A stretch of 14,748 bases of DNA from Arcicella sp043769985 (GCA_043769985.1 JAYVIV010000292.1:1-14748), one strand, 5' to 3'. Positions 6,609 to 14,318 are shown, counted from the first letter of the stretch. A program made the numbers and translations. The notes: generated by a model from the letters alone, not told the origin.

Positions 6609-7874
6609 CTACAAAGCCTCAGCTAACGCTTTATAAGAAAATGCCTTCATTACTTCTTCTGTTTCTGTGCCTCTTGCGTCCAACCTATTTTTGATGGCAA
6701 CTAAGAGATTACTTATCGCTTCTTCTTCGCTATTCACGGTCAAAGTGATGCGTAATCCTGCATTTTTTAAGGGAACAATTGGAAAAGTGGAGGCATTTAC
6801 GAAAAATCCATCTTTCTGCAAATCATGGGCAATATCAATGCCGTGAAGTGGATTTGGACCTGTGCCTATAAAACAAATTGGACTCAAATCTTGACGAACT
6901 AAAGGAAGATTTAGTTCATTCGATTTATCAACAAAAAATTGTATTTTTTCGTGTAACGCTTCTTGACGAAATTTGATTTCTTCACTCAAATGAATATCCG
7001 CCGAAGCAATGCCCGCCGCCAAAGATGCAGGAGGAAGTGGACCCGAAAAAATCAAGGTTGAACCAAGATATTTTATCATGGATTTTTTGGCATCATTAGC
7101 AAAAACCATCACCGCTCCATTTGCACCGTAACCTTTACATAATGATGTAATTAAGCACAATTTATCATGAAAATAAGACACTTGACTTAGAAAATATCCT
7201 TGTCCATTCTCACCAGTCCAACTCATTCCATGTGCATCATCTACATAGACATTAAATTGCTCATATCTGTCCATTAACTCATATAATTCTTGCACTGGGG
7301 CAACGTCGCCAAACATCGAATATACACCATCTGCCATGTACCATATCTTCTGATAATTTTTAGATAATTCCAATATCTTATCTTCCAATAAATCCATTCG
7401 ATTGTGGCGTACAACTTCTACGTGTGTGCCATTGGCTTTGCTAATCATTACGGCATTTTGAACGCTTCGATGCACTTGCTGATCCATAATGACCACATCA
7501 TTTTTATGAACAACATTCGGTATCCAAGAAATATGACCTAAACTGGTGGTGGGGGGAACAATAACTGGCTTGTTGAAAATTTGGCTTAATTTATCTTCCA
7601 AAATTTCATAGAGTTGAGACGATAAATAAGTTTTGGAACATGAAAACTGAACTCCGTAGCGGTCGATGGAATCTTTGGCGGCTTCTTTTAAGCGAGGGTC
7701 GAGTTCAAGACCTAAATAACTACAATTGGCGAAATGATGTAAATCTCTGCCGAAAAATTTTACGGTTTGTCCGTTTAACTGGCGGTCTGTGAAATGTCCG
7801 TGTACAACTCCAAGTGACTTGGCATGAGTCATTGATTCGGTCAATAACTTTTGGGCGGTTGATAATTGATTCAT
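6609..7874 (-). CDS. Alpha-oxoamine synthase-family PLP enzyme (BioF-like)
   Basis: This 421-residue fold-type I PLP enzyme probably condenses an acyl-CoA or acyl-ACP thioester with an amino acid, as 8-amino-7-oxononanoate synthase, KBL and serine palmitoyltransferase do. The PLP-site motif VDDAHG (D212, H215) is clear. The Schiff-base lysine is most likely K247 in SLCKGYGANGA. The glycine-rich and Tyr/Leu start (ANCSYLGLELDPR) and the C-terminal FPIVPLKNAGLRITLT are family-typical. The lysine context differs from the usual TFSKAFG/TLGKA form, and the protein is some 30-40 residues longer than common BioF. It is adjacent to bioB, which suggests biotin synthesis, but a terminator separates them and no bioA, bioC or bioD is visible here. 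It could instead be an atypical synthase for another ketone amine. No exact promoter consensus was seen in 7875-8009. Confidence 0.8.
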   Translation of the reverse strand: MNQLSTAQKLLTESMTHAKSLGVVHGHFTDRQLNGQTVKFFGRDLHHFANCSYLGLELDPRLKEAAKDSIDRYGVQFSCSKTYLSSQLYEILEDKLSQIFNKPVIVPPTTSLGHISWIPNVVHKNDVVIMDQQVHRSVQNAVMISKANGTHVEVVRHNRMDLLEDKILELSKNYQKIWYMADGVYSMFGDVAPVQELYELMDRYEQFNVYVDDAHGMSWTGENGQGYFLSQVSYFHDKLCLITSLCKGYGANGAVMVFANDAKKSMIKYLGSTLIFSGPLPPASLAAGIASADIHLSEEIKFRQEALHEKIQFFVDKSNELNLPLVRQDLSPICFIGTGPNPLHGIDIAHDLQKDGFFVNASTFPIVPLKNAGLRITLTVNSEEEAISNLLVAIKNRLDARGTETEEVMKAFSYKALAEAL

Positions 7875-8009
7875 TAAATTAATAGCATTTAATTTATTTA
7901 GGCATTATTGCGTTTCCAAATATGCTTAAATAAATCCATGAAAGCAAGTATATCATCAATGAATGAGTAAAAGGTAGTATATTGTAAATTTATAGATTCA
8001 TTTTAGGTC

Positions 8010-10190
8010 TTATAATAAAATCCGTTCTGAAATTTTACAGATATCAAAAGCCGCCTTCTGGATATTCATAAACTGTTCGGGAATCACAATTTTACTTTCT
8101 TCTTCTTGTTCTTGAAATGCTTTCAGTTTTAATATTTGGATGTTTTCTTTTGTTATAAATTCACTCTTTTCGAGGATTTTTATGGCTTCTTTCAACATCG
8201 TCTCTGTTTGTTGAGCAATGATTTTTAGTTCCTCAAATTCGGGAATTTCCTCAAAATGTTCGCTCGCATACAAGGCAAGCGTTGCCACATAAGATGAGAA
8301 TAAATGGTTCAAAACCGAAAATTTATGTATTTCATTGATACTCAATTGTTTATGTTTAGGTTCAGAATACATTCGTTGAAAACCTGAAGCTAAATTGGCA
8401 CTTCTCACAAAGACCTCTTTTCGGATAATTTTATAAGGAACTCTATCATATTTTACCCCAAAATACATTTGAGAAATTTGATGATAGTACGCCAAATTTG
8501 CCTCCAGCATTTCAATTAAGGTCTTTTTGAGTTTTTCATGTTCCCAATTTGGGAGTAATACATAACTCCCGATAAAGGCGAGTCCACCGCCAATCAGCGT
8601 GTCATACACCCGTTCTATGAATAATGCACGGCTTCCCATACCCAAAAAATCGAATAGAATCAGGATGAAAGGAGTCATAAAAACGACACTCACGAGATAC
8701 GTTTTACGTTGAAAACTATATGTTCCCAACATGCAAATCAACAGAATGGCAAAAAGTAAACGATTATCCGTCACATAATTCAGAATTAGCATCCCAATAA
8801 ATGCACCTGAGACAGTGCCAATCAAACGGTCGAGGTTTCGTTCTTTTGTTAAACTGTATGCAGGTTTCATGATAACAATAATGGTAAGCAAGATCCAATT
8901 ACTGTGCAGAAAATTGAAAGATTGAGCAATGATAAAACCGGCCAGCATCATACCCGAAATCCGAAGGGCGTGTCTAAAATTTTCAGATTTTAGGTTTAAA
9001 TTGTCTGTAAAATTATCTAATTCATATTCTTGATGTGAAATAAAAGAGGCAGTTTTTATATCATTTCTGACTAATTTTTTTAATTTTTTCTCCTTAAAAT
9101 ATTCTCGTATCTTCTTGATTCTTAAATAGATATTCTCAACATTTACCTCAATATTTCTTAAAGCCTGCAAGCCAATATTTGAAAAAAATACTTTTGAGTT
9201 TACGTTTTCTCTCAATTCTGACAAAGCCTCAATTTCTAATTTCAAGTCTTTGATTTTTCGGGGTAATTTAAGCGAGAGATTAGGGTTGGTTCCGTCTTTC
9301 AAGGAGGCTCCAATTTCTGCAATTTGCTCGGCCAAAAGGTTGAGTGTATTTTCAAAATCGGTCAGAATTCCTGTTTTATCAAACTGTTTATGAAGGGTTT
9401 GATAGTTATAAAAAGTGGACATAATTTGTTCATATAAATCCACCATATCCACAAAAATCACTAACAAAAAACGCCCTTCTTGGGTGCTTTCGCCCACTAT
9501 TTCACGACTTTTAAACAGTTGTTCCCTCACAGCATCAATCTTTTCATTTACCGTTATTTGAGCTTCAATTAACTTTTTATAATTTTCATCATAATTCATT
9601 CCTTCCTGATAAAAACCCGCCTTAATTCGCATAAAATCAGCAATTTCAATAAGGCATTCTCCTAAATTCATCCGTGCTTGAAGGTAGGGCATGATGCGAT
9701 GAAGCGATAAACTGAGAGCAATATACCACAAACCACCCAATAAAATTTCGAGGGAATAAAGGAAGATTTCGGGCAACGGACGGATGTCTCCAATACCTAA
9801 AGTCATTATCAATAATGCCGCAATACCGATAGATGCTGCCCGCATTCCGTAAACATAAAGCATTGAAAAAAAGAACGTTAGCGTAAAAATTAATATGCCA
9901 AGAAGATATACTGAAAAGTTGCAAAGTGCGGTTAGTAATGAAACAACCGTAACGACCACGATGGTAAAAAACATGGCGTTACGTCGGTGCGTAATGGGTC
10001 CAGGTGAATCCACAATACTTGCACATAAAGCACCCAAAGAAATCGTAATCCCTATTTGAAGTAGATTGAATTGAGCAAGAATTATACTCGGAAAAACAAC
10101 CCCAAAAGTGATTCGAAGTCCATCACCAAAGTAAGGACTGAAAACAAAGTTTTTAACTTCGTTTGTTGTTTTCTGGATTGGAATAAGCAT
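8010..10190 (-). CDS. FUSC/YccS-type inner-membrane protein
   Basis: This 726-residue integral membrane protein has the duplicated architecture of the YccS/YhfK and fusaric-acid-resistance (FUSC) families. A first block of about six hydrophobic helices spans residues ~20-170 (RITFGVVFPSIILAQ, AMFFTIVVVTVVSLLTAL, LLGILIFTLTFFFSMLYVYG, SIGIAALLIMTLGI). A charged cytoplasmic region, partly coiled-coil-like, covers ~175-395. A second block at ~400-545 includes RHALRISGMMLAGFIIAQ, WILLTIIVIMKPAYSLTKER and LDRLIGTVSGAFIGMLIL. A soluble helical tail ends the protein. The motif KPAYSLTKERNLDRLIGT matches the conserved core of the second block. Substrates of these putative exporters are mostly unknown; aromatic acids are proposed for some. 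Its ATG lies 28 bases after the DoxX-family stop, so the two genes are probably one transcript. Confidence 0.9.
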   Translation of the reverse strand: MLIPIQKTTNEVKNFVFSPYFGDGLRITFGVVFPSIILAQFNLLQIGITISLGALCASIVDSPGPITHRRNAMFFTIVVVTVVSLLTALCNFSVYLLGILIFTLTFFFSMLYVYGMRAASIGIAALLIMTLGIGDIRPLPEIFLYSLEILLGGLWYIALSLSLHRIMPYLQARMNLGECLIEIADFMRIKAGFYQEGMNYDENYKKLIEAQITVNEKIDAVREQLFKSREIVGESTQEGRFLLVIFVDMVDLYEQIMSTFYNYQTLHKQFDKTGILTDFENTLNLLAEQIAEIGASLKDGTNPNLSLKLPRKIKDLKLEIEALSELRENVNSKVFFSNIGLQALRNIEVNVENIYLRIKKIREYFKEKKLKKLVRNDIKTASFISHQEYELDNFTDNLNLKSENFRHALRISGMMLAGFIIAQSFNFLHSNWILLTIIVIMKPAYSLTKERNLDRLIGTVSGAFIGMLILNYVTDNRLLFAILLICMLGTYSFQRKTYLVSVVFMTPFILILFDFLGMGSRALFIERVYDTLIGGGLAFIGSYVLLPNWEHEKLKKTLIEMLEANLAYYHQISQMYFGVKYDRVPYKIIRKEVFVRSANLASGFQRMYSEPKHKQLSINEIHKFSVLNHLFSSYVATLALYASEHFEEIPEFEELKIIAQQTETMLKEAIKILEKSEFITKENIQILKLKAFQEQEEESKIVIPEQFMNIQKAAFDICKISERILL

Positions 10191-10218
10191 GAATAATTGA
10201 TTTATTGAGCGAAGATAG

Positions 10219-10662
10219 CTATTTAAACCTATTTTTTCTCCAAGATTGCCATGCTCCCGTTGACCACAAGGCTAAACATATCAGGGCGGGTTGCATCGGA
10301 AGTCTAAGCCAACGAGCGGTATCTGAATTTAGTCCAAAAGCATCTCTATGTTCGACTAATTGGGCAATATTTCCTGGAAAAACTGCCACAAAAAATGCCG
10401 CTGTTGCCCAACCAACTTCTTTTCGTTGTTTTGAAACAAATAATAACGACAAACCTAATCCAATTTCTGCCACTCCTGATAATAAAACTACCGTATCTGG
10501 TTCAATCGGCAACCACAGCGGCACTTGTGCTAAGAATTCTTTTCTCAAAAATGTCAGATGTCCAATGCCTGTGTAGGTGAGGAAACTGCCTAATAAAATT
10601 CTGCCGATATTTTGGGCAGTTGATGGTTTGTTTTCGATATACGTTTTTTCTACTGTTTCCAT
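10219..10662 (-). CDS. DoxX-family membrane protein
   Basis: This 147-residue protein has about four hydrophobic segments: RILLGSFLTYTGIGHLTF, TVVLLSGVAEIGLGLSLLF, WATAAFFVAVFPGNIAQLVE and MQPALICLALWSTGAW. The pattern GIGHLTF...GVAEIGLGL...FPGNIAQ...RLPMQPALI is typical of small DoxX-like proteins related to COG4270. Their roles are poorly defined; they are linked to quinone or redox handling in a few cases. There is no cleavable signal peptide, and an N-terminal tail of ~18 polar residues precedes the first helix. It is the first gene of a likely two-gene unit with the FUSC-type protein 28 bases downstream, so the pair may act together in the inner membrane (inference). The gap 10663-10905 should contain its promoter; I did not find a consensus match. 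Confidence 0.85.
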   Translation of the reverse strand: METVEKTYIENKPSTAQNIGRILLGSFLTYTGIGHLTFLRKEFLAQVPLWLPIEPDTVVLLSGVAEIGLGLSLLFVSKQRKEVGWATAAFFVAVFPGNIAQLVEHRDAFGLNSDTARWLRLPMQPALICLALWSTGAWQSWRKNRFK

Positions 10663-10856
10663 TTTGCTTTTGATTGAGAATTTATCTGAGTATTATGATT
10701 TGAAATTATTTATAAAATTTTTGTGCCAGTGGTTTTTCTTATTTTTTTTGCCGTTTAAATGTACTTAAAAAGATTGAAAAAGTAATTTTTTTCAGAAATT
10801 TGCTATTAAATAGAAATCGTAGTAGAAAAACTCCTACAAACAAAAATCCTTTTAAA

Positions 10857-10887
10857 TCTGCGTTGTTTACGTCTGCGTAATCTGCGT
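10857..10887. repeat. Three TCTGCGT direct repeats in the polX leader
   Basis: TCTGCGT occurs at 10857, 10872 and 10881 (spacing 15, then 9), ending 18 bases before the PolX-family start codon. The rest of the 243-base gap 10663-10905 is AT-rich, with no gene or clear promoter seen. Similar short repeats are, to my knowledge, scattered between genes in Bacteroidota. Confidence 0.6.
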
Positions 10888-10905
10888 GCCAATATCACAA
10901 ATCCC

Positions 10906-12591
10906 ATGTCTAACGAAGAAATTGTTGCCCTCCTTGAATTGACCGTAAAACTCCTTGAATTGCACGATGAAAATGAGTTTAAAATCAAGAATCTTAGCTT
11001 TGCGGCTCGTGCCTTAGATAAAGAAACCGCTGATTTAATGATTCTTTCGGTTGAACAACTCGCTGGTTTACAAAGTGTTGGGAAAAGTGTTGCGGGTAAA
11101 ATTGACGAAATCCGTAAGACAGGCACAAGCCAAGAACTTGCGGATTTATTAGCAAAAACACCTGAAGGTTTATTGGAAATGCTCCAAATTAAAGGCATTG
11201 GACCAAAGAAAGTTCGGGCAATTTGGCAAGAATTGGGTATCACTGATAATCGTGAATTAATGTTGGCTTGCGAGAACGGTGAAGTGGCAAAACTGAAAGG
11301 ATTTGGCGATAAAATTCAGGCAACTATCAAAGAATCAATTCTTTATGCACAGTCGAATACGGGTAAACTGAGGATGGAGAAAGGGGAGGAGTTAGCCCAA
11401 ATCTTGTTTGATTTACTTGAAAAACAGTTTGAGCATGTAGAAATTGTGGGAGATGTTCGTCGTAAAAATGAGATTGTACATTCCGTTCAATTAGTAGTTG
11501 GACACGACAAACCCTGGGAAGTTCAACAGTTTTTGAATGCCTTTCCTGATTTACAACAAGATGAAAAAGCATCGTCTCCTTTTGCATGGCGTGGCCGTTT
11601 TTTAGAAAAAGAAATCCCCGTAGAAATTCAGATTTGTTCATCACAACAGTTTGTTAATCAAGTATTTATATATTCTTCTGGTGAAAAGCATTTGGCAATG
11701 AATGGCATTTATAAACAGTTGAGTAAGCAAGTTTTTGAGTCGGAAGAAGCGGTTTATTCGAGCTTAAATATGCCGTATATCATTCCAGAAATGCGGGAAG
11801 GAAATTTTGAATTTGAATGGTCAAAAAATCATCAAATTGAGGAATTAGTTACGTGGGATTCGTTGAAAGGAATTTTGCATAATCATTCCACTTATTCAGA
11901 CGGGAAACATACGTTGGAAATGATGGCAGATTATTGTCGAGAATTAGGTTTTGAGTATCTCGGAATTGCCGACCATTCAAAAACGGCCTCTTATGCCAAA
12001 GGACTTTCGGAAGAAAGAATTTGGGAACAACACGCTGAAATTGAGAAACTTAACCAGAAATATGCTAGTATGACCGACCGACCCTTCAAAATTTTGAAGG
12101 GGATTGAATCGGATATTTTGGGAGATGGTTCTTTGGATTATGCCGATGACGTTTTAAAATCTTTTGATTATATCGTGGCATCAATCCATCAAAATTTAAA
12201 GATGAATCAGGAGAAGGCAATGTCTCGAATTATCGGAGCGATTGAGAATCCTTACACGACCATTTTAGGGCATCCAACGGGACGATTATTATTGGCAAGA
12301 GAGGGTTACCCAATTGATTATCAGAAAGTTATTGATGCCTGTGCTGCCAATGGGGTAGTAATTGAAATTAATGCAAGTCCCTACCGTTTGGACTTAGATT
12401 GGCGTTGGATTCAGTATGCTTTGGAGAAAAATGTGATGCTTTCCATCAACCCAGATGCACACGAAATGGAGGGTTATTTTGATATGCACTACGGCGTGGC
12501 GGTGGCTCGCAAGGGTGGACTTTTGGCGAATATGACGTTTAATGCGTTGGGGTTAAACCAAATGGAAAATTATCTGGCAGGAAAAAGGTAA
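10906..12591 (+). CDS. polX: PolX-family protein: intact PHP nuclease domain, degenerate polymerase site
   Basis: At 561 residues it has full PolX length and order: an N-terminal helix-hairpin-helix region (GLQSVGKSVAGKI ~54, IKGIGPKKVRAI ~95, LKGFGDKIQATI ~130), a family X polymerase core (~150-315), and a C-terminal PHP domain (~320-555). Canonical members do gap-filling synthesis plus 3'-5' exonuclease in base-excision repair. Here the polymerase motif GSxRRxxETxGDxD reads G182-DVRRKNEIVHSVQ195, so both metal-binding aspartates are replaced (S193, Q195). The third, usually in VDLRV, is E240 in PVEIQIC. FTGSKEHN is also altered to YSSGEKHLA. By contrast all nine PHP metal ligands are visible: H325, H327, D332, H357, E401, H428, H456, D517 and H519. 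I infer a nuclease without polymerase activity. It has no frameshift and no sign of decay. The stop codon sits in a tandem repeat. Confidence 0.93.
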   Translation: MSNEEIVALLELTVKLLELHDENEFKIKNLSFAARALDKETADLMILSVEQLAGLQSVGKSVAGKIDEIRKTGTSQELADLLAKTPEGLLEMLQIKGIGPKKVRAIWQELGITDNRELMLACENGEVAKLKGFGDKIQATIKESILYAQSNTGKLRMEKGEELAQILFDLLEKQFEHVEIVGDVRRKNEIVHSVQLVVGHDKPWEVQQFLNAFPDLQQDEKASSPFAWRGRFLEKEIPVEIQICSSQQFVNQVFIYSSGEKHLAMNGIYKQLSKQVFESEEAVYSSLNMPYIIPEMREGNFEFEWSKNHQIEELVTWDSLKGILHNHSTYSDGKHTLEMMADYCRELGFEYLGIADHSKTASYAKGLSEERIWEQHAEIEKLNQKYASMTDRPFKILKGIESDILGDGSLDYADDVLKSFDYIVASIHQNLKMNQEKAMSRIIGAIENPYTTILGHPTGRLLLAREGYPIDYQKVIDACAANGVVIEINASPYRLDLDWRWIQYALEKNVMLSINPDAHEMEGYFDMHYGVAVARKGGLLANMTFNALGLNQMENYLAGKR

Positions 12592-12632
12592 AAAAGGAGA
12601 AAGGTAAAAAGGGAGGAAGGTAAAAAGTAGGA
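12586..12632. repeat. 16-bp tandem repeat (AGGTAAAAA core, three copies)
   Basis: Units start at 12586, 12602 and 12618, each AGGTAAAAA followed by a purine-rich GGAGGA-like stretch. The first copy contains the TAA stop of the PolX-family gene. The rest of the convergent gap to 12707 has matching pyrimidine-rich sequence (e.g. TGCATTCCT at 12672-12680 against AGGAATGCA at 12629-12637), so a weak hairpin is possible. Confidence 0.65.
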
Positions 12633-12707
12633 ATGCAGTGACGTAAATTCATTAACACATTTCTCCCTTTTTGCATTCCTCCTGTCTCCATTATTCCATT
12701 CCTCCTT

Positions 12708-13439
12708 TCAAAAGTTCGGTTTCAACAAATACCTCGCATAAAAATCGTCAATCACCTTCACTGCCTCCGTTGGGGTGTCCACCAACGCCACTAAGTTTAA
12801 ATCATCGGCACCAATATATCCTTGTTCGAGCATAGTGGTTTTCACCCACTCAAATAAACCTCCCCAATAACTTTTACCCACTAAAACCACTGGAAAACGA
12901 GCAATTTTTTTGGTTTGCATTAAGGTCAAAGACTCAAACATTTCATCTAAAGTTCCAAATCCACCAGGCATAATGATGAATCCCTGCGAGTATTTTACGA
13001 ACATCACTTTACGAACAAAAAAGTAATCAAAATCAATGCTTTTATCTCTATCTATATAATCGTTTGGCTTTTGTTCAAAGGGTAAATCAATGTTCAATCC
13101 TACCGATTTTCCGCCTTGTAATTTTGCTCCTTTATTTCCCGCTTCCATGATGCCAGGACCACCGCCTGTGATTACTCCGTAGCCGTGACGTACCAATTTT
13201 GCGGCAATTTCTTCTGCCATCAAGTAATATGGATTGTCGGGTTTTGTTCTTGCCGACCCAAAAATGGATACACAGGGACCAATTTTTGCTAATTTATCAA
13301 TACCTTCCACAAACTCAGCCATTACCTTGAAAATTCTCCAAGATTCTTCTGAATGTATCTCCGACCAAGTGTGGTCAATGAATGCTTTTTTAATTTTTTC
13401 GTCGTCGCTTAATAATCGCAAGCTTTCTCTATCTGTCAT
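12708..13439 (-). CDS. LOG-family protein (TIGR00730-type nucleotide 5'-monophosphate phosphoribohydrolase)
   Basis: This 243-residue Rossmann-like protein has the LOG family signature: GSART near residue 61, ITGGGPGIMEAGNKGA (90-105), FFVRKVMF (R143, K144) and PGGFGTLDE (158-166), the PGGxGTxxE motif that forms the nucleotide/phosphoribosyl site. Members split the N-glycosidic bond of nucleoside 5'-monophosphates; some release cytokinin bases and others recycle purine or pyrimidine nucleotides. No lysine-decarboxylase activity should be assumed despite older annotations. The N-terminal ~50 residues form a polar helical extension (SDDEKIKKAFIDHTWSEIHSEESW) seen in Bacteroidota versions. It is cytosolic, converges with the PolX gene and diverges from rpiB. 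Its leader is occupied by a CAACAATTCAA palindrome ten bases before the ATG. The specific substrate is unknown. Confidence 0.92.
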   Translation of the reverse strand: MTDRESLRLLSDDEKIKKAFIDHTWSEIHSEESWRIFKVMAEFVEGIDKLAKIGPCVSIFGSARTKPDNPYYLMAEEIAAKLVRHGYGVITGGGPGIMEAGNKGAKLQGGKSVGLNIDLPFEQKPNDYIDRDKSIDFDYFFVRKVMFVKYSQGFIIMPGGFGTLDEMFESLTLMQTKKIARFPVVLVGKSYWGGLFEWVKTTMLEQGYIGADDLNLVALVDTPTEAVKVIDDFYARYLLKPNF

Positions 13440-13448
13440 ATTTTTTTA

Positions 13449-13523
13449 ATTTGTTGAATTGTTGATTTGTTGAATTGTTGTGTCAATTAATCGAAAATTC
13501 AACAACTCAACAATTCAACAATT
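13449..13523. repeat. 28-bp inverted repeat built of TTGTTGAA/TTCAACAA units
   Basis: The arm 13449-13476 (ATTTGTTGAATTGTTGA...) and the arm 13496-13523 are inverted copies with two mismatches, separated by 19 bases. Each arm is itself made of short TTGTTGA-type direct repeats. The element begins ten bases upstream of the LOG-family start codon and would form a long, weak A/T-rich hairpin in its leader mRNA. Related half-units lie before the peroxiredoxin start at 5345-5375. Confidence 0.8.
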
Positions 13524-13536
13524 ATATTTTAATCCG

Positions 13537-13544
13537 TAACTTTG
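13537..13544 (+). promoter_or_regulatory. Candidate Bacteroidota -7 element (TAACTTTG) for rpiB
   Basis: TAACTTTG matches the TAnnTTTG -7 consensus of the phylum and is followed by TTGTAGGG. A start just downstream would give a leader of about 155 bases before the ATG at 13708. That leader is AT-rich and includes a small CCGTTA/TAACGG pair. No convincing -33 TTG is seen, so confidence is low. Confidence 0.35.
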
Positions 13545-13707
13545 TTGTAGGGAATTAGAATCATTTAAACAATAAAATATTTTATAAACATCTGAAAATC
13601 AGAAATTTAAAAAAATAATAACTCATGACCGTTAACTAATAACCATTTATAACGGCATCAAATAACGAAAAAAAACGTTCAATAGTTACAAATACTTAAT
13701 AAATATT

Positions 13708-14148
13708 ATGGATATAACTAAAAAAATAGCCATTGGTGGCGATCATGCAGGGTTTGAATATAAATCAGAATTGATAAAATTATTGAACGCCGAAGGCTAC
13801 GAAGTCAAAGATTTCGGACCTTTCAGTAATACCTCATGTGACTATGCCGATTTTGCACATCCAGTAGCTTTAGCCGTTGAAAATCAAGAGTTTAAATTCG
13901 GAATTTTGTTGTGCGGAAGTGCCAATGGCGTAGCAATTACTGCCAATAAACATCAACATATTCGTGCAGGATTAGCTTGGAATACTGAAGTTTCAGCATT
14001 GGTTCGTATGCACAATGATGCAAATGTTCTCTGCGTTCCTGCTCGTTTTGTTACTTTGGAAGAAGCAATCGAAATCACGAACGTTTTTCTGGAAACTGAA
14101 TTTGAAGGTGGCAGACATCAATTGCGTGTTGATAAAATTCCTTGTTAA
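13708..14148 (+). CDS. rpiB: Ribose-5-phosphate isomerase B (RpiB/LacA/LacB family)
   Basis: This 146-residue cytosolic sugar-phosphate isomerase interconverts ribose 5-phosphate and ribulose 5-phosphate in the pentose phosphate pathway. Visible family motifs are GGDHAG with D12 and H13; DYADFA (45-50); the catalytic cysteine C69 in GILLCGSANGVAITANKH; and H102 in RMHNDANVLCVPAR, the conserved HNDANVL signature. The phosphate-binding arginines are probably R113 and those in the C-terminal EGGRHQLRVDKI. The CGSANG form, rather than CGTGIG, is like that of other Bacteroidota copies (recalled, not searched). The length is normal and the ATG start has an A/T-rich leader without Shine-Dalgarno sequence. 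It is transcribed alone, divergent from the LOG-family gene and followed by a nested inverted repeat. Allose 6-phosphate isomerase activity is a less likely alternative. Confidence 0.95.
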   Translation: MDITKKIAIGGDHAGFEYKSELIKLLNAEGYEVKDFGPFSNTSCDYADFAHPVALAVENQEFKFGILLCGSANGVAITANKHQHIRAGLAWNTEVSALVRMHNDANVLCVPARFVTLEEAIEITNVFLETEFEGGRHQLRVDKIPC

Positions 14149-14171
14149 GATAAGACTGTTTGAACGACAAT

Positions 14172-14310
14172 GTCTGAGCGACCTTGTCTGAATTTGGATT
14201 CGTCAGATTTATGGATTATTTGGATTTATTACGTCCAGTAATCCAAAAAATCCTTTAATCCCATACGGTGCGACGGTTCGCAATCCAAATTCAGACGGGG
14301 TCGCCCAGAC
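14172..14310. repeat. Nested inverted-repeat element between rpiB and the methyltransferase-like gene
   Basis: The outer arms 14172-14200 (GTCTGAGCGACC...) and 14282-14310 are inverted copies with 26 of 29 positions identical. An inner pair (GGATTATTTGGATT at 14213-14226, AATCCAAAAAATCC at 14240-14253) matches at 13 of 14. The fold would be a long hairpin with an internal bulge. The size (139 bases), terminal inverted repeats and lack of coding capacity fit a MITE- or REPIN-like element. It also lies where a bidirectional transcript end is expected, between convergent genes. Confidence 0.82.
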
Positions 14311-14318
14311 TATTTTCC

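Noticed and set aside
10205..10576. 123-residue open frame antisense to the DoxX-family gene
   Set aside because: The translation looks random and the opposite strand encodes a clear four-helix DoxX protein.
8010..10662. DoxX plus FUSC pair as a novel defence or secretion system
   Set aside because: Both families are common housekeeping or export membrane proteins, and nothing in the sequence indicates nuclease, sensor or toxin components.
10806..11243. 145-residue open frame antisense to the start of the PolX-family gene
   Set aside because: Low-complexity Ser/Arg-rich translation with no recognisable domain, lying entirely or mostly opposite a well-supported gene.
13449..13523. Possible short CRISPR-like array
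   Set aside because: Units are too short and irregular, there are no unique spacers of constant length, and no cas genes are present; it is a palindrome of simple repeats.
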